Positions 15,543 through 24,888 of a stretch of 55,355 nt of DNA are shown piece by piece. How positions within the stretch are numbered: the first letter of the stretch is position 1; each line of letters starts with the position of its first letter. The position numbers and the translations under genes were made by a program. Below the pieces are notes generated by a model. The model searched no databases. It had not been told where the DNA came from and saw nothing but the letters and a program-made list of their open reading frames with translations. Source of the stretch: Burkholderia sp. IMCC1007 (GTDB taxonomy: Bacteria > Pseudomonadota > Gammaproteobacteria > Burkholderiales > Burkholderiaceae). The DNA lies in NCBI RefSeq assembly GCF_027257875.1, contig NZ_JAPVQY010000053.1, positions 1 to 55,355 on the forward strand, given 5' to 3'.

Positions 15543-16748
15543 GTGAACCCCACGACTTCTTCTCCTTCCCGCCCGGGCGGCAGCGCCGCGCTGCCGCTGC
15601 TGGCACTCGCCGCCGGCGCGTTCGGCATCGGCACGACCGAGTTCTCGCCGATGGGCCTGCTGCCCGTGATCGCCGACGGCGTGCACGTCTCGATTCCGAA
15701 GGCCGGCATGCTGATCAGCGCGTACGCGATCGGCGTGATGGTCGGTGCGCCGCTGATGACGCTGCTGCTCGCGCGCTGGTCGCGTCGCTCGGCGCTGATC
15801 GCGCTGATGTCGATCTTCACGATCGGCAACCTGCTGTCGGCCGTGTCGCCCGACTACACGACGCTGCTGCTCGCGCGGCTCGTCACGAGCCTCAACCACG
15901 GCGCGTTCTTCGGGCTCGGCTCGGTGGTCGCGGCGAGCCTCGTGCCGCGCGACAAGCAGGCCAGCGCCGTCGCGACGATGTTCATGGGCCTCACGATCGC
16001 CAACGTCGGCGGCGTGCCGGCCGCGACCTGGCTCGGCCAGATGATCGGCTGGCGCATGTCGTTCGCGGCAACCGCGGGCCTCGGCGTGATCGCGATCGCC
16101 GGCCTGTTCGCCGCGCTGCCGAAGGGCGAAGCCGGCAAAATGCCGAACCTGCGTGCCGAACTGTCGGTGCTGACGCGCCCGGTCGTGCTCGGCGCGCTCG
16201 CCACCACGGTGCTCGGCGCCGGCGCGATGTTCACGCTCTATACGTACGTCGCCCCGACGCTCGCACACCTGACGGGCGCGACGCCCGGCTTCGTGACCGC
16301 GATGCTCGTGCTGATCGGCGTCGGCTTCTCGATCGGCAACATCGCCGGCGGCCGCCTGGCCGACCGCTCGCTCGACGGCACGCTGGCCGGTTTCCTGCTG
16401 CTGCTGATCGCGACGATGGCCGCGTTCCCGCTGCTCGGCCGCACGCATGTCGGCGCCGCCGTCACGCTGCTGGTATGGGGTGTCGCGACGTTCGCGGTGG
16501 TCCCGCCGCTGCAGATGCGCGTGATGCGCGCCGCACACGAAGCACCGGGCCTCGCATCGGCCGTGAACATCGGCGCATTCAACCTCGGCAACGCGGTCGG
16601 CGCGGCGGCCGGCGGCGCAGCGATCTCGGCCGGCTTCGGCTATGGGGCCGTGCCGCTCGTCGGCGGCCTGATCGCCGCGGCCGGGCTCGCACTCGTCGCA
16701 CTGCAGGTCGTCCAGCGCCGCCGCGCGCCGGTCGCCGCGAATTCCTGA
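15543..16748 (+). CDS. MFS transporter, sugar-efflux/AraJ-PbuE type
   Basis: 401 aa, GTG start at 15543 behind AGGAG. Twelve hydrophobic segments. The N-terminal motif PLLALAAGAFGIGTTEFSPMGLLPVIADG is typical of the DHA1 group that includes AraJ, NepI, PbuE and chloramphenicol exporters (FxxGTxEFxxxGLLP). MFS motif A is reduced to LLLARWSRRSALI, and motif C-like glycine/proline spacing occurs in helix 5 (ANVGGVPAATWLG). It probably exports sugars, purine ribonucleosides or a drug by proton antiport; the substrate cannot be read from sequence. It is followed by a strong terminator at 16817. Confidence 0.88.
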   Translation: MNPTTSSPSRPGGSAALPLLALAAGAFGIGTTEFSPMGLLPVIADGVHVSIPKAGMLISAYAIGVMVGAPLMTLLLARWSRRSALIALMSIFTIGNLLSAVSPDYTTLLLARLVTSLNHGAFFGLGSVVAASLVPRDKQASAVATMFMGLTIANVGGVPAATWLGQMIGWRMSFAATAGLGVIAIAGLFAALPKGEAGKMPNLRAELSVLTRPVVLGALATTVLGAGAMFTLYTYVAPTLAHLTGATPGFVTAMLVLIGVGFSIGNIAGGRLADRSLDGTLAGFLLLLIATMAAFPLLGRTHVGAAVTLLVWGVATFAVVPPLQMRVMRAAHEAPGLASAVNIGAFNLGNAVGAAAGGAAISAGFGYGAVPLVGGLIAAAGLALVALQVVQRRRAPVAANS

Positions 16749-16816
16749 ATTACTGACTGCCGCGCATTCGCGCCCGCAATGCTCGCGGGTCGATCAAACT
16801 GGCAGCATTCATTGAT

Positions 16817-16845
16817 ACGGCCGCGCAATGCGGCCGTTTTTTTTT
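16817..16845 (+). terminator. Rho-independent terminator after the MFS gene
   Basis: Stem ACGGCCGC/GCGGCCGT (8 bp, perfect), 5-nt loop, then nine Ts. Confidence 0.92.
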
Positions 16846-17007
16846 CGCTTTCGGCATCCGCCGCATGCGCGACGCACGCGCATTCGGCCGATGGCGTCCA
16901 TCGTTCGGCCCGCCTTCATCCCTCGGTGCCACGTACCCGCGGATTGTCGGCTCACATGCAGAACTTGAACGCATCGGTACGCGACCCGGCCCCCACCGGC
17001 GCTTCAA

Positions 17008-18030
17008 TCAGCGCGCGCCTGCGAACCCGCCGAAGAACGCGCGCGCATTCGCGTCGAGGCTTTCGAGGTGGTAACCGCCCTCCTGCACGATCACCGTCGG
17101 CAAGCCGAGTGCGCCGATCGCGCCGCCGAGCCGACCGAAGCCGTCGATCGTCACGGCCACCTGCGATTGCGGATCGTCCTTGTAGATGTCGAAACCGAGC
17201 GCGAGCACGAGCGCATCGGGCTGGAACCGCGCGAGCGCGCGCAGCGCGTCGTCGAGCCGCTCGAAGAACGTCGATTCCGGCGCGCCGTGCGGCATCGGCA
17301 GGTTCACGTTGAAGCCGTCGCCGGCCCCCGCGCCCGTCTCCTCCTCGTAGCCGGCGACGACCGGGTAGAAATTGGTCGGGTCGCCGTGGATCGACACGTA
17401 CAGCACGTCGTCGCGGCCGTAGAAGATTTCCTGCACGCCCTGCCCGTGATGCATGTCGGTGTCGAGAATCGCGACGCGCCGATGGCGGCCGAGCAGCGCC
17501 TGCGCGGCGATCGCCGCATTGTTCAGGTAGCAGAAGCCGCCCGCCGCATCGCGACGTGCGTGATGGCCGGGCGGCCGGCACAGCGCGTAGGCATCGCGCG
17601 CGCCGTCGTTGACGTCCGCCGCGGCCGCGAGCGCGCTTTGCGCCGACCAGTACGCGGCGCGCCACGTGTTCGCGCCGACGGGGCAACTGCCGTCGGCCAG
17701 ATAGCGCGCGGCTTTCGCGAGCACGCCGCGCAGCGGATTCGGATCGCGCACGAACACGTTCGACATCACTTCGTCGCCCCAGTCGTCCGGCATCCGCTTC
17801 CAGTCGCGGTGCGCTTCCTCGAGAAAGCGCAGGTAGTTCATGTCGTGCACGGCCGCGATCGGCGCGGTGCCGCGCTCGGCCGGCTCGCGCACGTCGAAGT
17901 CGAGCGAGCGGACGGCCGCGACGAGGCGCGCCGCGCGCTCGGGCACTTCCTGCGGCTCGCGCATCTTGCCGCGCGACAGATAGCTGCGCGGATGGTGCAG
18001 CAATTGTTCGGGATGGAAATAGGTTTTCAT
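17008..18030 (-). CDS. aphA: Acetylpolyamine amidohydrolase (histone-deacetylase family)
   Basis: 340 aa, start MKTYFHPEQLLHHPRSYLSRG at ATG 18030; length equals typical bacterial acetylpolyamine deacetylases. HDAC-fold motifs are CRPPGHHARRDAAGGFCYLNN (catalytic histidines about residue 155), AILDTDMHHGQG (zinc ligands Asp and His about 193-195), YVSIHGDP and a late LGFDIYKDDP zinc Asp. HHP...S near the N-terminus is typical of the polyamine subfamily with its active-site-constricting loop. Expected reaction: hydrolysis of N-acetylputrescine/cadaverine or acetylspermidine to free polyamine and acetate. It is the last gene of a three-gene minus-strand operon and is separated by 25 bp from the M20 hydrolase. 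Confidence 0.88.
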   Translation of the reverse strand: MKTYFHPEQLLHHPRSYLSRGKMREPQEVPERAARLVAAVRSLDFDVREPAERGTAPIAAVHDMNYLRFLEEAHRDWKRMPDDWGDEVMSNVFVRDPNPLRGVLAKAARYLADGSCPVGANTWRAAYWSAQSALAAAADVNDGARDAYALCRPPGHHARRDAAGGFCYLNNAAIAAQALLGRHRRVAILDTDMHHGQGVQEIFYGRDDVLYVSIHGDPTNFYPVVAGYEEETGAGAGDGFNVNLPMPHGAPESTFFERLDDALRALARFQPDALVLALGFDIYKDDPQSQVAVTIDGFGRLGGAIGALGLPTVIVQEGGYHLESLDANARAFFGGFAGAR

Positions 18031-18055
18031 CGGGAGTCCTCGTCGGTATGCGGCG

Positions 18056-19333
18056 TCACGCTTCGTGCGCTGCCGTGAGTGTCTTAGCAGCTGCGGGCGT
18101 CGCGACGCCCGCACGCGCGAGCACCGCGTCGAGCAGCACGTTCGTGCCGCGCGTCACATCGTCGGGCAATGCGTCCTCGGCCTCGTTGTGCGACAGCCCG
18201 TCGACGCACGGGATGAACACCATCGCGGTCGGCACGCAGCGCGCGAGCAGGATCGCGTCGTGACCGGCGCCGCTCACGATGCGCTCGTTCGTGTAGCCGA
18301 ACGCGTCTGCCGCGCGCGCGACGAGTTCGACGCACGCTGGGTCGAACGGCGTCGCCGGGCTGCGCCAGCAGGTGTCGATCGCGACCTTCACGCCACGCGT
18401 GGCGGCCACATGCGCGCACGCGTCGCGCAACGCGCGCTCCATCGCATCGACTTGCGCATCGTCGTGATGACGCAGATCGACGGTGAACGTCACGTCGCCG
18501 GCGATCGTGTTGCGCGACGCGTTGCGAATGCCGAGTTGCCCGATCGTCGCGAGCCCGCGCGGCGCGTAGCGGGCGACGATCCGCTCCAGTTCGAGCGCCA
18601 TCTGCGCACTCGCGAAATACGCGTCCTTCCGATACGGCATCGGCGTCGTGCCCGCATGCGCGGCCACGCCCGTCACCGTCACGTCGAGCCAGCGGATCGC
18701 CTGCCCGCCCGTGACGATCCCGATCGTCGTGTCGTTCGCTTCCAGCACCGGCCCCTGTTCGATATGCGCTTCGAAATACGCGTCGACCGCGCCGCCGGGC
18801 ACGCGCGTGCCGCGATAGCCGCACGCATCGAGCGCGGCACCGAGCGTGACGCCGTCGGCGTCCTGCTTCGCGAGCGCGTCGTCGAGCGGCAGCGCGCCGG
18901 TGAAGACCGCCGAACCGAGCATCGCCGGCGCGAAGCGCGCACCCTCCTCGTTGGTCCACGACACGATCTCGATCGGCTTGTCGGTCGCGATACCCGCGTC
19001 GTTCAGCGTGCGCACGAGTTCGAGCGCGGCGAGCACGCCGTACACGCCGTCGAAGCGCCCGCCTTCAGGCTGCGTGTCCAGATGGCTGCCGATCAGCACC
19101 GGCGCGGCGTGCTGGTCGCGGCCCTCGCGCCGCGCGAACAGGTTGCCGACCGCGTCGGCGCTCACCGTCATCCCCGCGTCGCGGCACCACTGCGCGAACA
19201 GGTCACGCCCGCGCCGATCGTCGTCGGTCAGCGCGAGGCGCCGCACGCCGCCGCGCGGCGTCGCGCCGATACGCGCCATGTCGACGAGGCTCTGCCACAG
19301 ACGGGCGCCGTCGATTTCCAGCAGGTCTTTCAT
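18056..19333 (-). CDS. M20-family Zn-dependent amidohydrolase (N-carbamoyl-amino-acid hydrolase/allantoate amidohydrolase type)
   Basis: 425 aa. The start at ATG 19333 is favoured by GGAG five bases upstream; a GTG two codons earlier overlaps that site. Motifs: GSHLDTQPEGGRFDGVYGVL (metal His and Asp), SWTNEEGARFAPAMLGS (catalytic Glu and metal Glu), EAHIEQGPVLE, and GVAAHAGTTPMPYRKDA with the dimer-interface His. This is the HyuC/AllC/AmaB layout. It hydrolyses an N-carbamoyl or similar amide of an amino acid; the substrate is uncertain. Co-transcription with an acetylpolyamine amidohydrolase and an MHS transporter suggests degradation of an imported N-substituted amine or ureido compound. 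Confidence 0.88.
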   Translation of the reverse strand: MKDLLEIDGARLWQSLVDMARIGATPRGGVRRLALTDDDRRGRDLFAQWCRDAGMTVSADAVGNLFARREGRDQHAAPVLIGSHLDTQPEGGRFDGVYGVLAALELVRTLNDAGIATDKPIEIVSWTNEEGARFAPAMLGSAVFTGALPLDDALAKQDADGVTLGAALDACGYRGTRVPGGAVDAYFEAHIEQGPVLEANDTTIGIVTGGQAIRWLDVTVTGVAAHAGTTPMPYRKDAYFASAQMALELERIVARYAPRGLATIGQLGIRNASRNTIAGDVTFTVDLRHHDDAQVDAMERALRDACAHVAATRGVKVAIDTCWRSPATPFDPACVELVARAADAFGYTNERIVSGAGHDAILLARCVPTAMVFIPCVDGLSHNEAEDALPDDVTRGTNVLLDAVLARAGVATPAAAKTLTAAHEA

Positions 19334-19363
19334 TTGCACTCCGATGAATTCGTTCGTTGAAGG

Positions 19364-20674
19364 TCAATGCGAGCCGAGCGCTTCGGCGGCAGCCGGCCGG
19401 GCCGCGCGACGTGCGTCGAGCGCGACGATGCAGAGCAGCGAGATGCCGGCGAGACCCGTGTAGAACACCGCGAGCGGCCACCACTGGCCCGTGAAGCGAT
19501 GCGCGAGCCACGTGCCGGCGAGCGGCGTCAGCCCGCCCGCGATCGCGCCGCAGATCTGGTACGCGAGCGAGATCGCCGAATAGCGCACGTGGGCGGGGAA
19601 CACGTCGCTGACGAAGCCCGCGATCACCGAGTAGAAACCGGACATGCACACGACGGCCAATGCGATGCCCGCGACGAGCGACGCGGACGTACCGCCCTGC
19701 ACGAGCACGAACATCGGGTACGGCGACAGCATCGCGAGCAACGCGGCGATCTTCAGGAAGCGCGCGCCGCCGATGCGCTCGGCGATCCATGCGGCGATCG
19801 GCTGCGCGATGAACTGGATGATCGCGACCGCGAACAGGCTGTCGAGGATCAGCGAGCGCGACACGCCGACGTACTGCGTCGTGTACGCGATCATGAACGT
19901 GTTCGTGAAATAAACGCCCGCGATCCCGATCGTGTTCGCGCCGATGCAGAGCAGCACGAGCGCCGACGCGGAGCGGAACACTTCCGCGACCGGCAGCTTC
20001 ACGGTGCGGTTGGCTTCCTTCACGCGCGCGAATTCCGGCGACTCGTTCACGCCGAGCCGGATCAGGATGCCGACCACCAGCAGCACCGAGCTCGCGAGAA
20101 ACGGCAAACGCCAGCCCCACGCGAGGAAGTCGGCCTTGTCCATCGACGTGACCGCGCGAAACGCGATCAGCGACAGGATCAGCCCGGCCGGGCTGCCGAG
20201 CTGCGCGAACGACGCGAAGAACGTGCGGCGGCCCTGCGGCGCGTGCTCGCCCGCCATCAGCACCGCACCGCCCCATTCGCCGCCCACCGCGATCCCCTGC
20301 ACGACGCGCAGCGCGACCAGCAGCACCGGCGCGAGCATGCCGACCTTCGAGTAGTCGGGCAGCAGGCCGACGCACACGGTCGCGACGCCCATCATCATCA
20401 GCGTCGTCATCAGCGCCTTCTTGCGGCCGATGCGGTCGCCGAGATGGCCGAACACGATGCCGCCGAGCGGGCGCGCGAAAAAGCCGACCGCGAAGGTCGC
20501 GAACGACGCCATCGTGCTGACGAAGCGGTCGTGCGACGGGAAATAGAGTTCACCGAACACGAGCGCGGCGGCGGTCGCGTAGATGTAGAAGTCGTACCAC
20601 TCGATCATCGTGCCGATGAACGCGGCGGTCGCGGCACGCGCCGGCTGGCGGGCCGAAGGAAGGGATTGGGTCAT
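19364..20674 (-). CDS. MHS-family MFS symporter (metabolite:H+)
   Basis: 436 aa, twelve transmembrane segments, start MTQSLPSARQPARAATAAFIGTMIEWYDFYIY at ATG 20674. The EWYDFYIY motif, the GHLGDRIGRKKAL loop (motif A) and VQGIAVGGEWGGAVLMAGEHAP are diagnostic for the metabolite:H+ symporter group (ShiA, YhjE, ProP, CitA). First gene of the operon 20674-17008, so its substrate is probably what the two downstream amidohydrolases act on. It is divergent from a LysR gene across an AT-rich gap. Confidence 0.9.
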   Translation of the reverse strand: MTQSLPSARQPARAATAAFIGTMIEWYDFYIYATAAALVFGELYFPSHDRFVSTMASFATFAVGFFARPLGGIVFGHLGDRIGRKKALMTTLMMMGVATVCVGLLPDYSKVGMLAPVLLVALRVVQGIAVGGEWGGAVLMAGEHAPQGRRTFFASFAQLGSPAGLILSLIAFRAVTSMDKADFLAWGWRLPFLASSVLLVVGILIRLGVNESPEFARVKEANRTVKLPVAEVFRSASALVLLCIGANTIGIAGVYFTNTFMIAYTTQYVGVSRSLILDSLFAVAIIQFIAQPIAAWIAERIGGARFLKIAALLAMLSPYPMFVLVQGGTSASLVAGIALAVVCMSGFYSVIAGFVSDVFPAHVRYSAISLAYQICGAIAGGLTPLAGTWLAHRFTGQWWPLAVFYTGLAGISLLCIVALDARRAARPAAAEALGSH

Positions 20675-20786
20675 GCTGGCTCCTGGCGCGCGCCGCGCCG
20701 CGGCACGCGCAATGTCGTGATGACGGCCGTCTGTCGCAGCCTCGCGCCGCACGCTGCGGCGCCCCTCCTTTATCGGCGACCGCAAA

Positions 20787-20836
20787 TCATTAGTCAAATT
20801 TCAAGTTATTATTCGCTGTATAAATTCAACTAATGA
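20787..20836. promoter_or_regulatory. Candidate LysR operator between the MHS transporter and its regulator
   Basis: Perfect 8-bp inverted repeat TCATTAGT (20787-20794)/ACTAATGA (20829-20836) flanks a strikingly AT-rich stretch in otherwise GC-rich DNA, midway in the 190-bp divergent gap and 28 bp before the LysR ATG. It probably contains both promoters. Confidence 0.6.
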
Positions 20837-20864
20837 CTAACTGGATGCCTCGCCCGGAGATCCG

Positions 20865-21833
20865 ATGCGCGCCGACCTCGCCCCCTTCCTGAACGACCGC
20901 CTCGACTGGAACCTGCTGCGCACCTATCTGGTGATCATGCAGGAGCGCAGCGTGAGCCGCGCCGCCGCACGCCTGCACGTGACGCAGCCGGCCGTGAGCC
21001 AGGCGCTGCGCCGGCTCGAGGAGGCACTCGAGCGCAAGCTGATCGAGCGGCGCGGCGCGCACTTCGCGCCGACGCCGGCCGGCGAAGCCGTGTACCGGAT
21101 CGCGAGCGATATCTACGGCGGCGTGTCGCGGCTCGAAACCGAGCTCGACGACAGCACGGCCGACCTCACCGGTTCGATCCGCCTGCTGACCGTGAGCCGC
21201 ATCGAGTCGCCCGTCTATGACGAATTCCTCGCCGACTTCCATCGTGCGTATCCGCGCATCGATCTGCAGATCGAAGTGATGCGCTCGTCGGACATCCTGT
21301 CGTCGCTGCTGCAGAAAACGGCCACGGCCGGGCTCGGCCTGTGCCGCACGCCGCACGACAAGCTCGAGATGCGCTGCTTCCTGCGCCAGCGCTACGCGAT
21401 CTACTGCGGCCGCCATCACCGGCTGTTCGGGCAGACGCAATTGCGGATGGACGATCTGCTCGCGGAGAACTTCGTGTCGTTTACGAGCGACCAGATCGGC
21501 GACAGCCTGTCGCCGCTCACCGTGTTCCGCGACCAGAAGGGTTTCACCGGACGCATCGTCGCGTCGTCGCCGAGCCTCGACGAAGTGCGTCGGCTGATCT
21601 TCGCGGGCTATGGCATAGGTTGCCTGCCCGAGCACATCGTGCGCGACGACATCGCGCAGCAGCGGCTGTGGCGGCTGCCGCCCGATGACGGGCTCGTCGA
21701 CGTCGACGTATTCCTGCTGTGGCATCGCGATCGCAAGATGAACGCGGCCGAGCACGCGTTTCTCGATGCGATGGAGCGCTGCATGCAGCGCTACTCGCTC
21801 GCCGAACGTTTAGGAATGCACACGCGTTCGTGA
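20865..21833 (+). CDS. LysR-family regulator of the MHS/amidohydrolase operon
   Basis: 322 aa. The helix-turn-helix is in LDWNLLRTYLVIMQERSVSRAAARLHVTQPAVSQALRRLEEAL (residues about 13-55). The effector domain has SLDEVRRLIFAGYGIGCLPEHIV. The start at ATG 20865 gives a normal length. It is divergent from the MHS transporter-M20-acetylpolyamine amidohydrolase operon with an intervening inverted repeat. The inducer is unknown and presumably the operon's substrate. Confidence 0.88.
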   Translation: MRADLAPFLNDRLDWNLLRTYLVIMQERSVSRAAARLHVTQPAVSQALRRLEEALERKLIERRGAHFAPTPAGEAVYRIASDIYGGVSRLETELDDSTADLTGSIRLLTVSRIESPVYDEFLADFHRAYPRIDLQIEVMRSSDILSSLLQKTATAGLGLCRTPHDKLEMRCFLRQRYAIYCGRHHRLFGQTQLRMDDLLAENFVSFTSDQIGDSLSPLTVFRDQKGFTGRIVASSPSLDEVRRLIFAGYGIGCLPEHIVRDDIAQQRLWRLPPDDGLVDVDVFLLWHRDRKMNAAEHAFLDAMERCMQRYSLAERLGMHTRS

Positions 21834-21889
21834 CCGAACGCGCGAAAGGAAGGACGCGGCGCCCGCGCGGGCCGCCGCGTTCGGCGTGG

Positions 21890-22960
21890 TCAGAACCGAT
21901 GCACGATGCCGAGCTGCACGCCGCGTGCGTTCGCGCCCGGATACGCGAGCGGCAAGCCCGGGTTCGCCGCGCCGGCGAGCGTGTAGCCGGCCTGATTGCG
22001 GTTGCGCAGGTACGACAGCGCGCCATAGAAGCTCGTGCGCTTCGACAGGTCGTATTCGTACATCAGCCCGACCTGGTCCGCGTTGTCGCCGTGCGAGCGC
22101 TGGTCGTGCAGATACGCATAGCCGAGCGCGACGTAATTGGCCGGATTCAGCTGGTACTTGACCGACAGCCCGTATACGCGCGAATCGATCCCGAGATCGT
22201 CCCACTTCACGGCCGAGAAGCCGCCGTACACGGTCGCCTTGCCGATCGCATACGATGCGCCGGCCATGATCGTGCGATCGGTCGTGGCGGCCGTCGCACT
22301 CTTCAGCCACTGCCCGGCGACGAACGCCGCGAACGGACCATGCTCGTAGGTCACGTCGAACTGCTGGCTGGAGCCTGCCGAGCGCACGCCGCCCGCGTCG
22401 CCGAAACCGAAGTACAGCCCGGCCTGGAACCCGGCGATCTCGGGGCTCTGGTACGACAGCGTATTGCTCGTGCGGAACGAGAACACGGTCAGGTTGTCCA
22501 TGCCGGACGCCTGCGTGACGCCGCCGAACGCATCCTGCCCGCCCTGGTCGTTGAACAGCGGCGAATTCTGGCGGCCCGCGCGCACCTTGCCCCACTGCCC
22601 GGCGATGCCGACCCACGCCTGCCGGTTGAACAGGCTGCCCGAGCTCGCGAGTGAACCGTCGTTCGGATTGAAGCCGTTCTCGATCGCGAACTCGATCTTC
22701 TGGCCGCCGCCGATGTCTTCCCCGCCCTTCATCCCGAACCGGCTGCCCCACTGGCCGCCCGAGCCGATCGCCGCCGTGTAGCCGTTGCCGGTGTTCACGT
22801 ACTGCGCGAATTCGTCGATCACGCCGTACAGCGTGACGCCGTCCTGCGCGCAGGCCGCGCCCGAACCGGCGACGCATGCCGTCGCGACTGCGATGCGCAG
22901 ACCGGCGTGCGCCGGCCGCGCGCGGGAACGAGTTCCTCGTGCGTTCATTTTCTTAGTCAT
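21890..22960 (-). CDS. Gram-negative general porin (OmpC/Burkholderia type)
   Basis: 356 aa from ATG 22960 (MTKKMNARG); ATG 22948 is an alternative. The signal peptide is unusually arginine-rich at the N-terminus, then LRIAVATACVAGSGAACAQD, cleaved after about residue 37. The mature part starts GVTLYGVIDEF, the hallmark of betaproteobacterial porins, with RFGMKGGEDIGGGQKIEFAIENGF and TYGGFS-type strands and a C-terminal phenylalanine (LGIVHRF) for outer-membrane assembly. Trimeric 16-strand porin for small solutes. Its position beside transporter operons suggests a role in their uptake, but it may be independent. Confidence 0.92.
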   Translation of the reverse strand: MTKKMNARGTRSRARPAHAGLRIAVATACVAGSGAACAQDGVTLYGVIDEFAQYVNTGNGYTAAIGSGGQWGSRFGMKGGEDIGGGQKIEFAIENGFNPNDGSLASSGSLFNRQAWVGIAGQWGKVRAGRQNSPLFNDQGGQDAFGGVTQASGMDNLTVFSFRTSNTLSYQSPEIAGFQAGLYFGFGDAGGVRSAGSSQQFDVTYEHGPFAAFVAGQWLKSATAATTDRTIMAGASYAIGKATVYGGFSAVKWDDLGIDSRVYGLSVKYQLNPANYVALGYAYLHDQRSHGDNADQVGLMYEYDLSKRTSFYGALSYLRNRNQAGYTLAGAANPGLPLAYPGANARGVQLGIVHRF

Positions 22961-23127
22961 ACTATTCAATGGAAGGAGAATGAAACGATGCCGGGCACGG
23001 TGGTCTTGCCGTGCCGGCATCGTGGGTAACGAAACGGCTGTGCAGCGCGGCGCGCTGAGCGTGCCGGGCCTGGCACGGCGAGCCGCTCAGGCCGGCGGCA
23101 TGCCGGCCCGTCGGAGGACGCGATGCG

Positions 23128-24558
23128 TCAGTGCTGAACTTCGCCGCGTTCGAGCGGCAGGATCAGGCGCTCGGGGATGCTGCGGCGCGATGCGCGCGCA
23201 CCGATGTAATACAGCACGGCCGGCACGACGAGGCCGAGAATCCACGAGATGTCGGTGCCGCCGAGTGCATCGACGAGCGCGCCGGTATAGATGTGCGTCG
23301 ACATGAACGGCAACTGCACCAGGATGCCGACCACGTAGATCGTGATCGCCATCACGTTCCAGCGGCCGTAGCGGCCGTCCGGATCGGACAGCGCCGGCAC
23401 GTCGTAGCGCGAACGCGTGAAGCAGTAGTAGTCGACGAGGTTGATCGCGCTCCACGGCGTGAAGAACGCGAGCAGGAACAGGATGAACGCGGTGAATTCC
23501 TTCAGGAACGAATGGCGGCCGGCGAGCGCGATCAGCGTCGACACGCAGATCATCCCGACGATGTACACCAGACGGCTGCGCGACGACACCGAACCCTTGC
23601 CGCGAAAGCCGCTGACGATCGTCGCCATCGACATGAAGCTGCCGTACGCGTTGAGCGCGGTGACCGTCACCTTGCCGAACGCGATGCTGAAATACAGCAG
23701 CGCAGCGACGGCGCCCGTCGAGCCGAGGCCGACGATATACGACACTTCGTGATGCGCGAACTGGCTGCCGGCGAGCGCGGCCGCGAACACGCCGAACACC
23801 ATCGCAGCCTGCGCGCCGATCACCGAGCCGAGGCCGACCGCGAAAAACGTGGCGACCGGCGACGTCGCGCGCGGCAGGTAGCGCGAATAGTCGGCGACGT
23901 ACGGGCCGAACGCGATCTGCCACGACGCGGACAGCGACATCGACAGCAGGAAGCTCGCGAGCGAGAAGTGCTTGTTCGCGAGCAGCGCGCCGACGTCGTG
24001 GTTCGCGAACAGCTGCGCGAACATGTAGACGAACGCGACGATGCCGATCACGCTCGCGATCCGGCCGACGAAGTGGATCGCGCGATAGCCGAACACGGTC
24101 AGCACGATGATCACCGCGGCGAACAGCAGGATGCCGGCCGCGTCGTCGACGTGCAGCAGCCGCGCGACGGCCTGCCCGGCCAGCACCGAGCCGCTGGCGG
24201 AAAAACCGACGTACATCAGGCACACGAGCACGATCGGGATCATCGCGCCGTACACACCGAACTGCACGCGGCTCGAGATCATCTGCGGCAGCCCGAGCTG
24301 CGGACCTTGCGCGCCGTGCAGCGCCATCACGGCGCCGCCGACGAACTGGCCGAGCAGCAGCGCGACCAGCGACCAGAACACGTCGCCGCCGAGCACGACC
24401 GCGAGCGCGCCCGTGACGATGGCCGTGATCTGCATGTTCGCCGACAGCCACAGCGTGAACTGGCTCAGCAGGCCGCCGTGGCGTTCGGTGTCGGGGATGA
24501 AATCGATCGAGCGGACCTCGATCAGGCCGCCGGCTTTTCCACTGGGATTCGTTGACAC
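23128..24558 (-). CDS. NCS1-family permease (purine/cytosine/allantoin transporter type)
   Basis: 476 aa, GTG start at 24558 behind GGAG, twelve transmembrane segments. The sequence GLLSQFTLWLSANMQITAIVTGALAVVLGGD and ISSRVQFGVYGAMIPI identifies the nucleobase:cation symporter-1 family; SWQIAFGPYVADYSRYLPR and FTPWSAINLVDYYCFTRSRYDVPAL are further signatures. Members carry cytosine, purines, hydantoins, allantoin or thiamine-like compounds. Next to speB with a 330-bp gap. A guanidino or nucleobase-type substrate is plausible but not shown. A perfect TTGTATATACAA palindrome lies upstream. Confidence 0.9.
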   Translation of the reverse strand: MSTNPSGKAGGLIEVRSIDFIPDTERHGGLLSQFTLWLSANMQITAIVTGALAVVLGGDVFWSLVALLLGQFVGGAVMALHGAQGPQLGLPQMISSRVQFGVYGAMIPIVLVCLMYVGFSASGSVLAGQAVARLLHVDDAAGILLFAAVIIVLTVFGYRAIHFVGRIASVIGIVAFVYMFAQLFANHDVGALLANKHFSLASFLLSMSLSASWQIAFGPYVADYSRYLPRATSPVATFFAVGLGSVIGAQAAMVFGVFAAALAGSQFAHHEVSYIVGLGSTGAVAALLYFSIAFGKVTVTALNAYGSFMSMATIVSGFRGKGSVSSRSRLVYIVGMICVSTLIALAGRHSFLKEFTAFILFLLAFFTPWSAINLVDYYCFTRSRYDVPALSDPDGRYGRWNVMAITIYVVGILVQLPFMSTHIYTGALVDALGGTDISWILGLVVPAVLYYIGARASRRSIPERLILPLERGEVQH

Positions 24559-24739
24559 GGGTAAATCTCCAAGATACTGAGGATCGCAAATGGTTTGGAC
24601 GAGACAGGAATGTGCCGAGCCGCCCTTTCGGCTCTTCGTGTGCGGTGCGCCGTGGATCGCCGGCATGCGCCACGCACGCATGGTCTGCACGCTGGCGCGC
24701 AACCGGCACGACGTGTGCCGACATTGCCAGCGGATGATC

Positions 24740-24751
24740 TTGTATATACAA
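24740..24751. promoter_or_regulatory. Palindromic operator candidate upstream of the NCS1 permease
   Basis: TTGTATATACAA is a perfect 12-bp palindrome in the 24559-24888 gap, which otherwise shows no ORF apart from the speB terminator. Such TTGTATAxAA palindromes are typical of GntR-family (FadR/HutC-like) regulators, yet no GntR gene is in the window. Confidence 0.5.
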
Positions 24752-24861
24752 CTTGCGTGATATCGGTGATTACCCGGTATCGGCGCATTTTCGAAATCGT
24801 CCGAATCGTTGCGACTTGTCTGGCGTTCGCAGCCGTAGGTTGAGCGTTTGAGAAATGAAAG

Positions 24862-24888
24862 GTCCGGCACCGGGAAGTGGTGCCGGCG
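24862..24888 (-). terminator. Terminator-like hairpin after speB
   Basis: Stem CCGGCACC/GGTGCCGG immediately follows the speB stop on the minus strand, then a T-rich CCTTTCATTT tract. Confidence 0.65.
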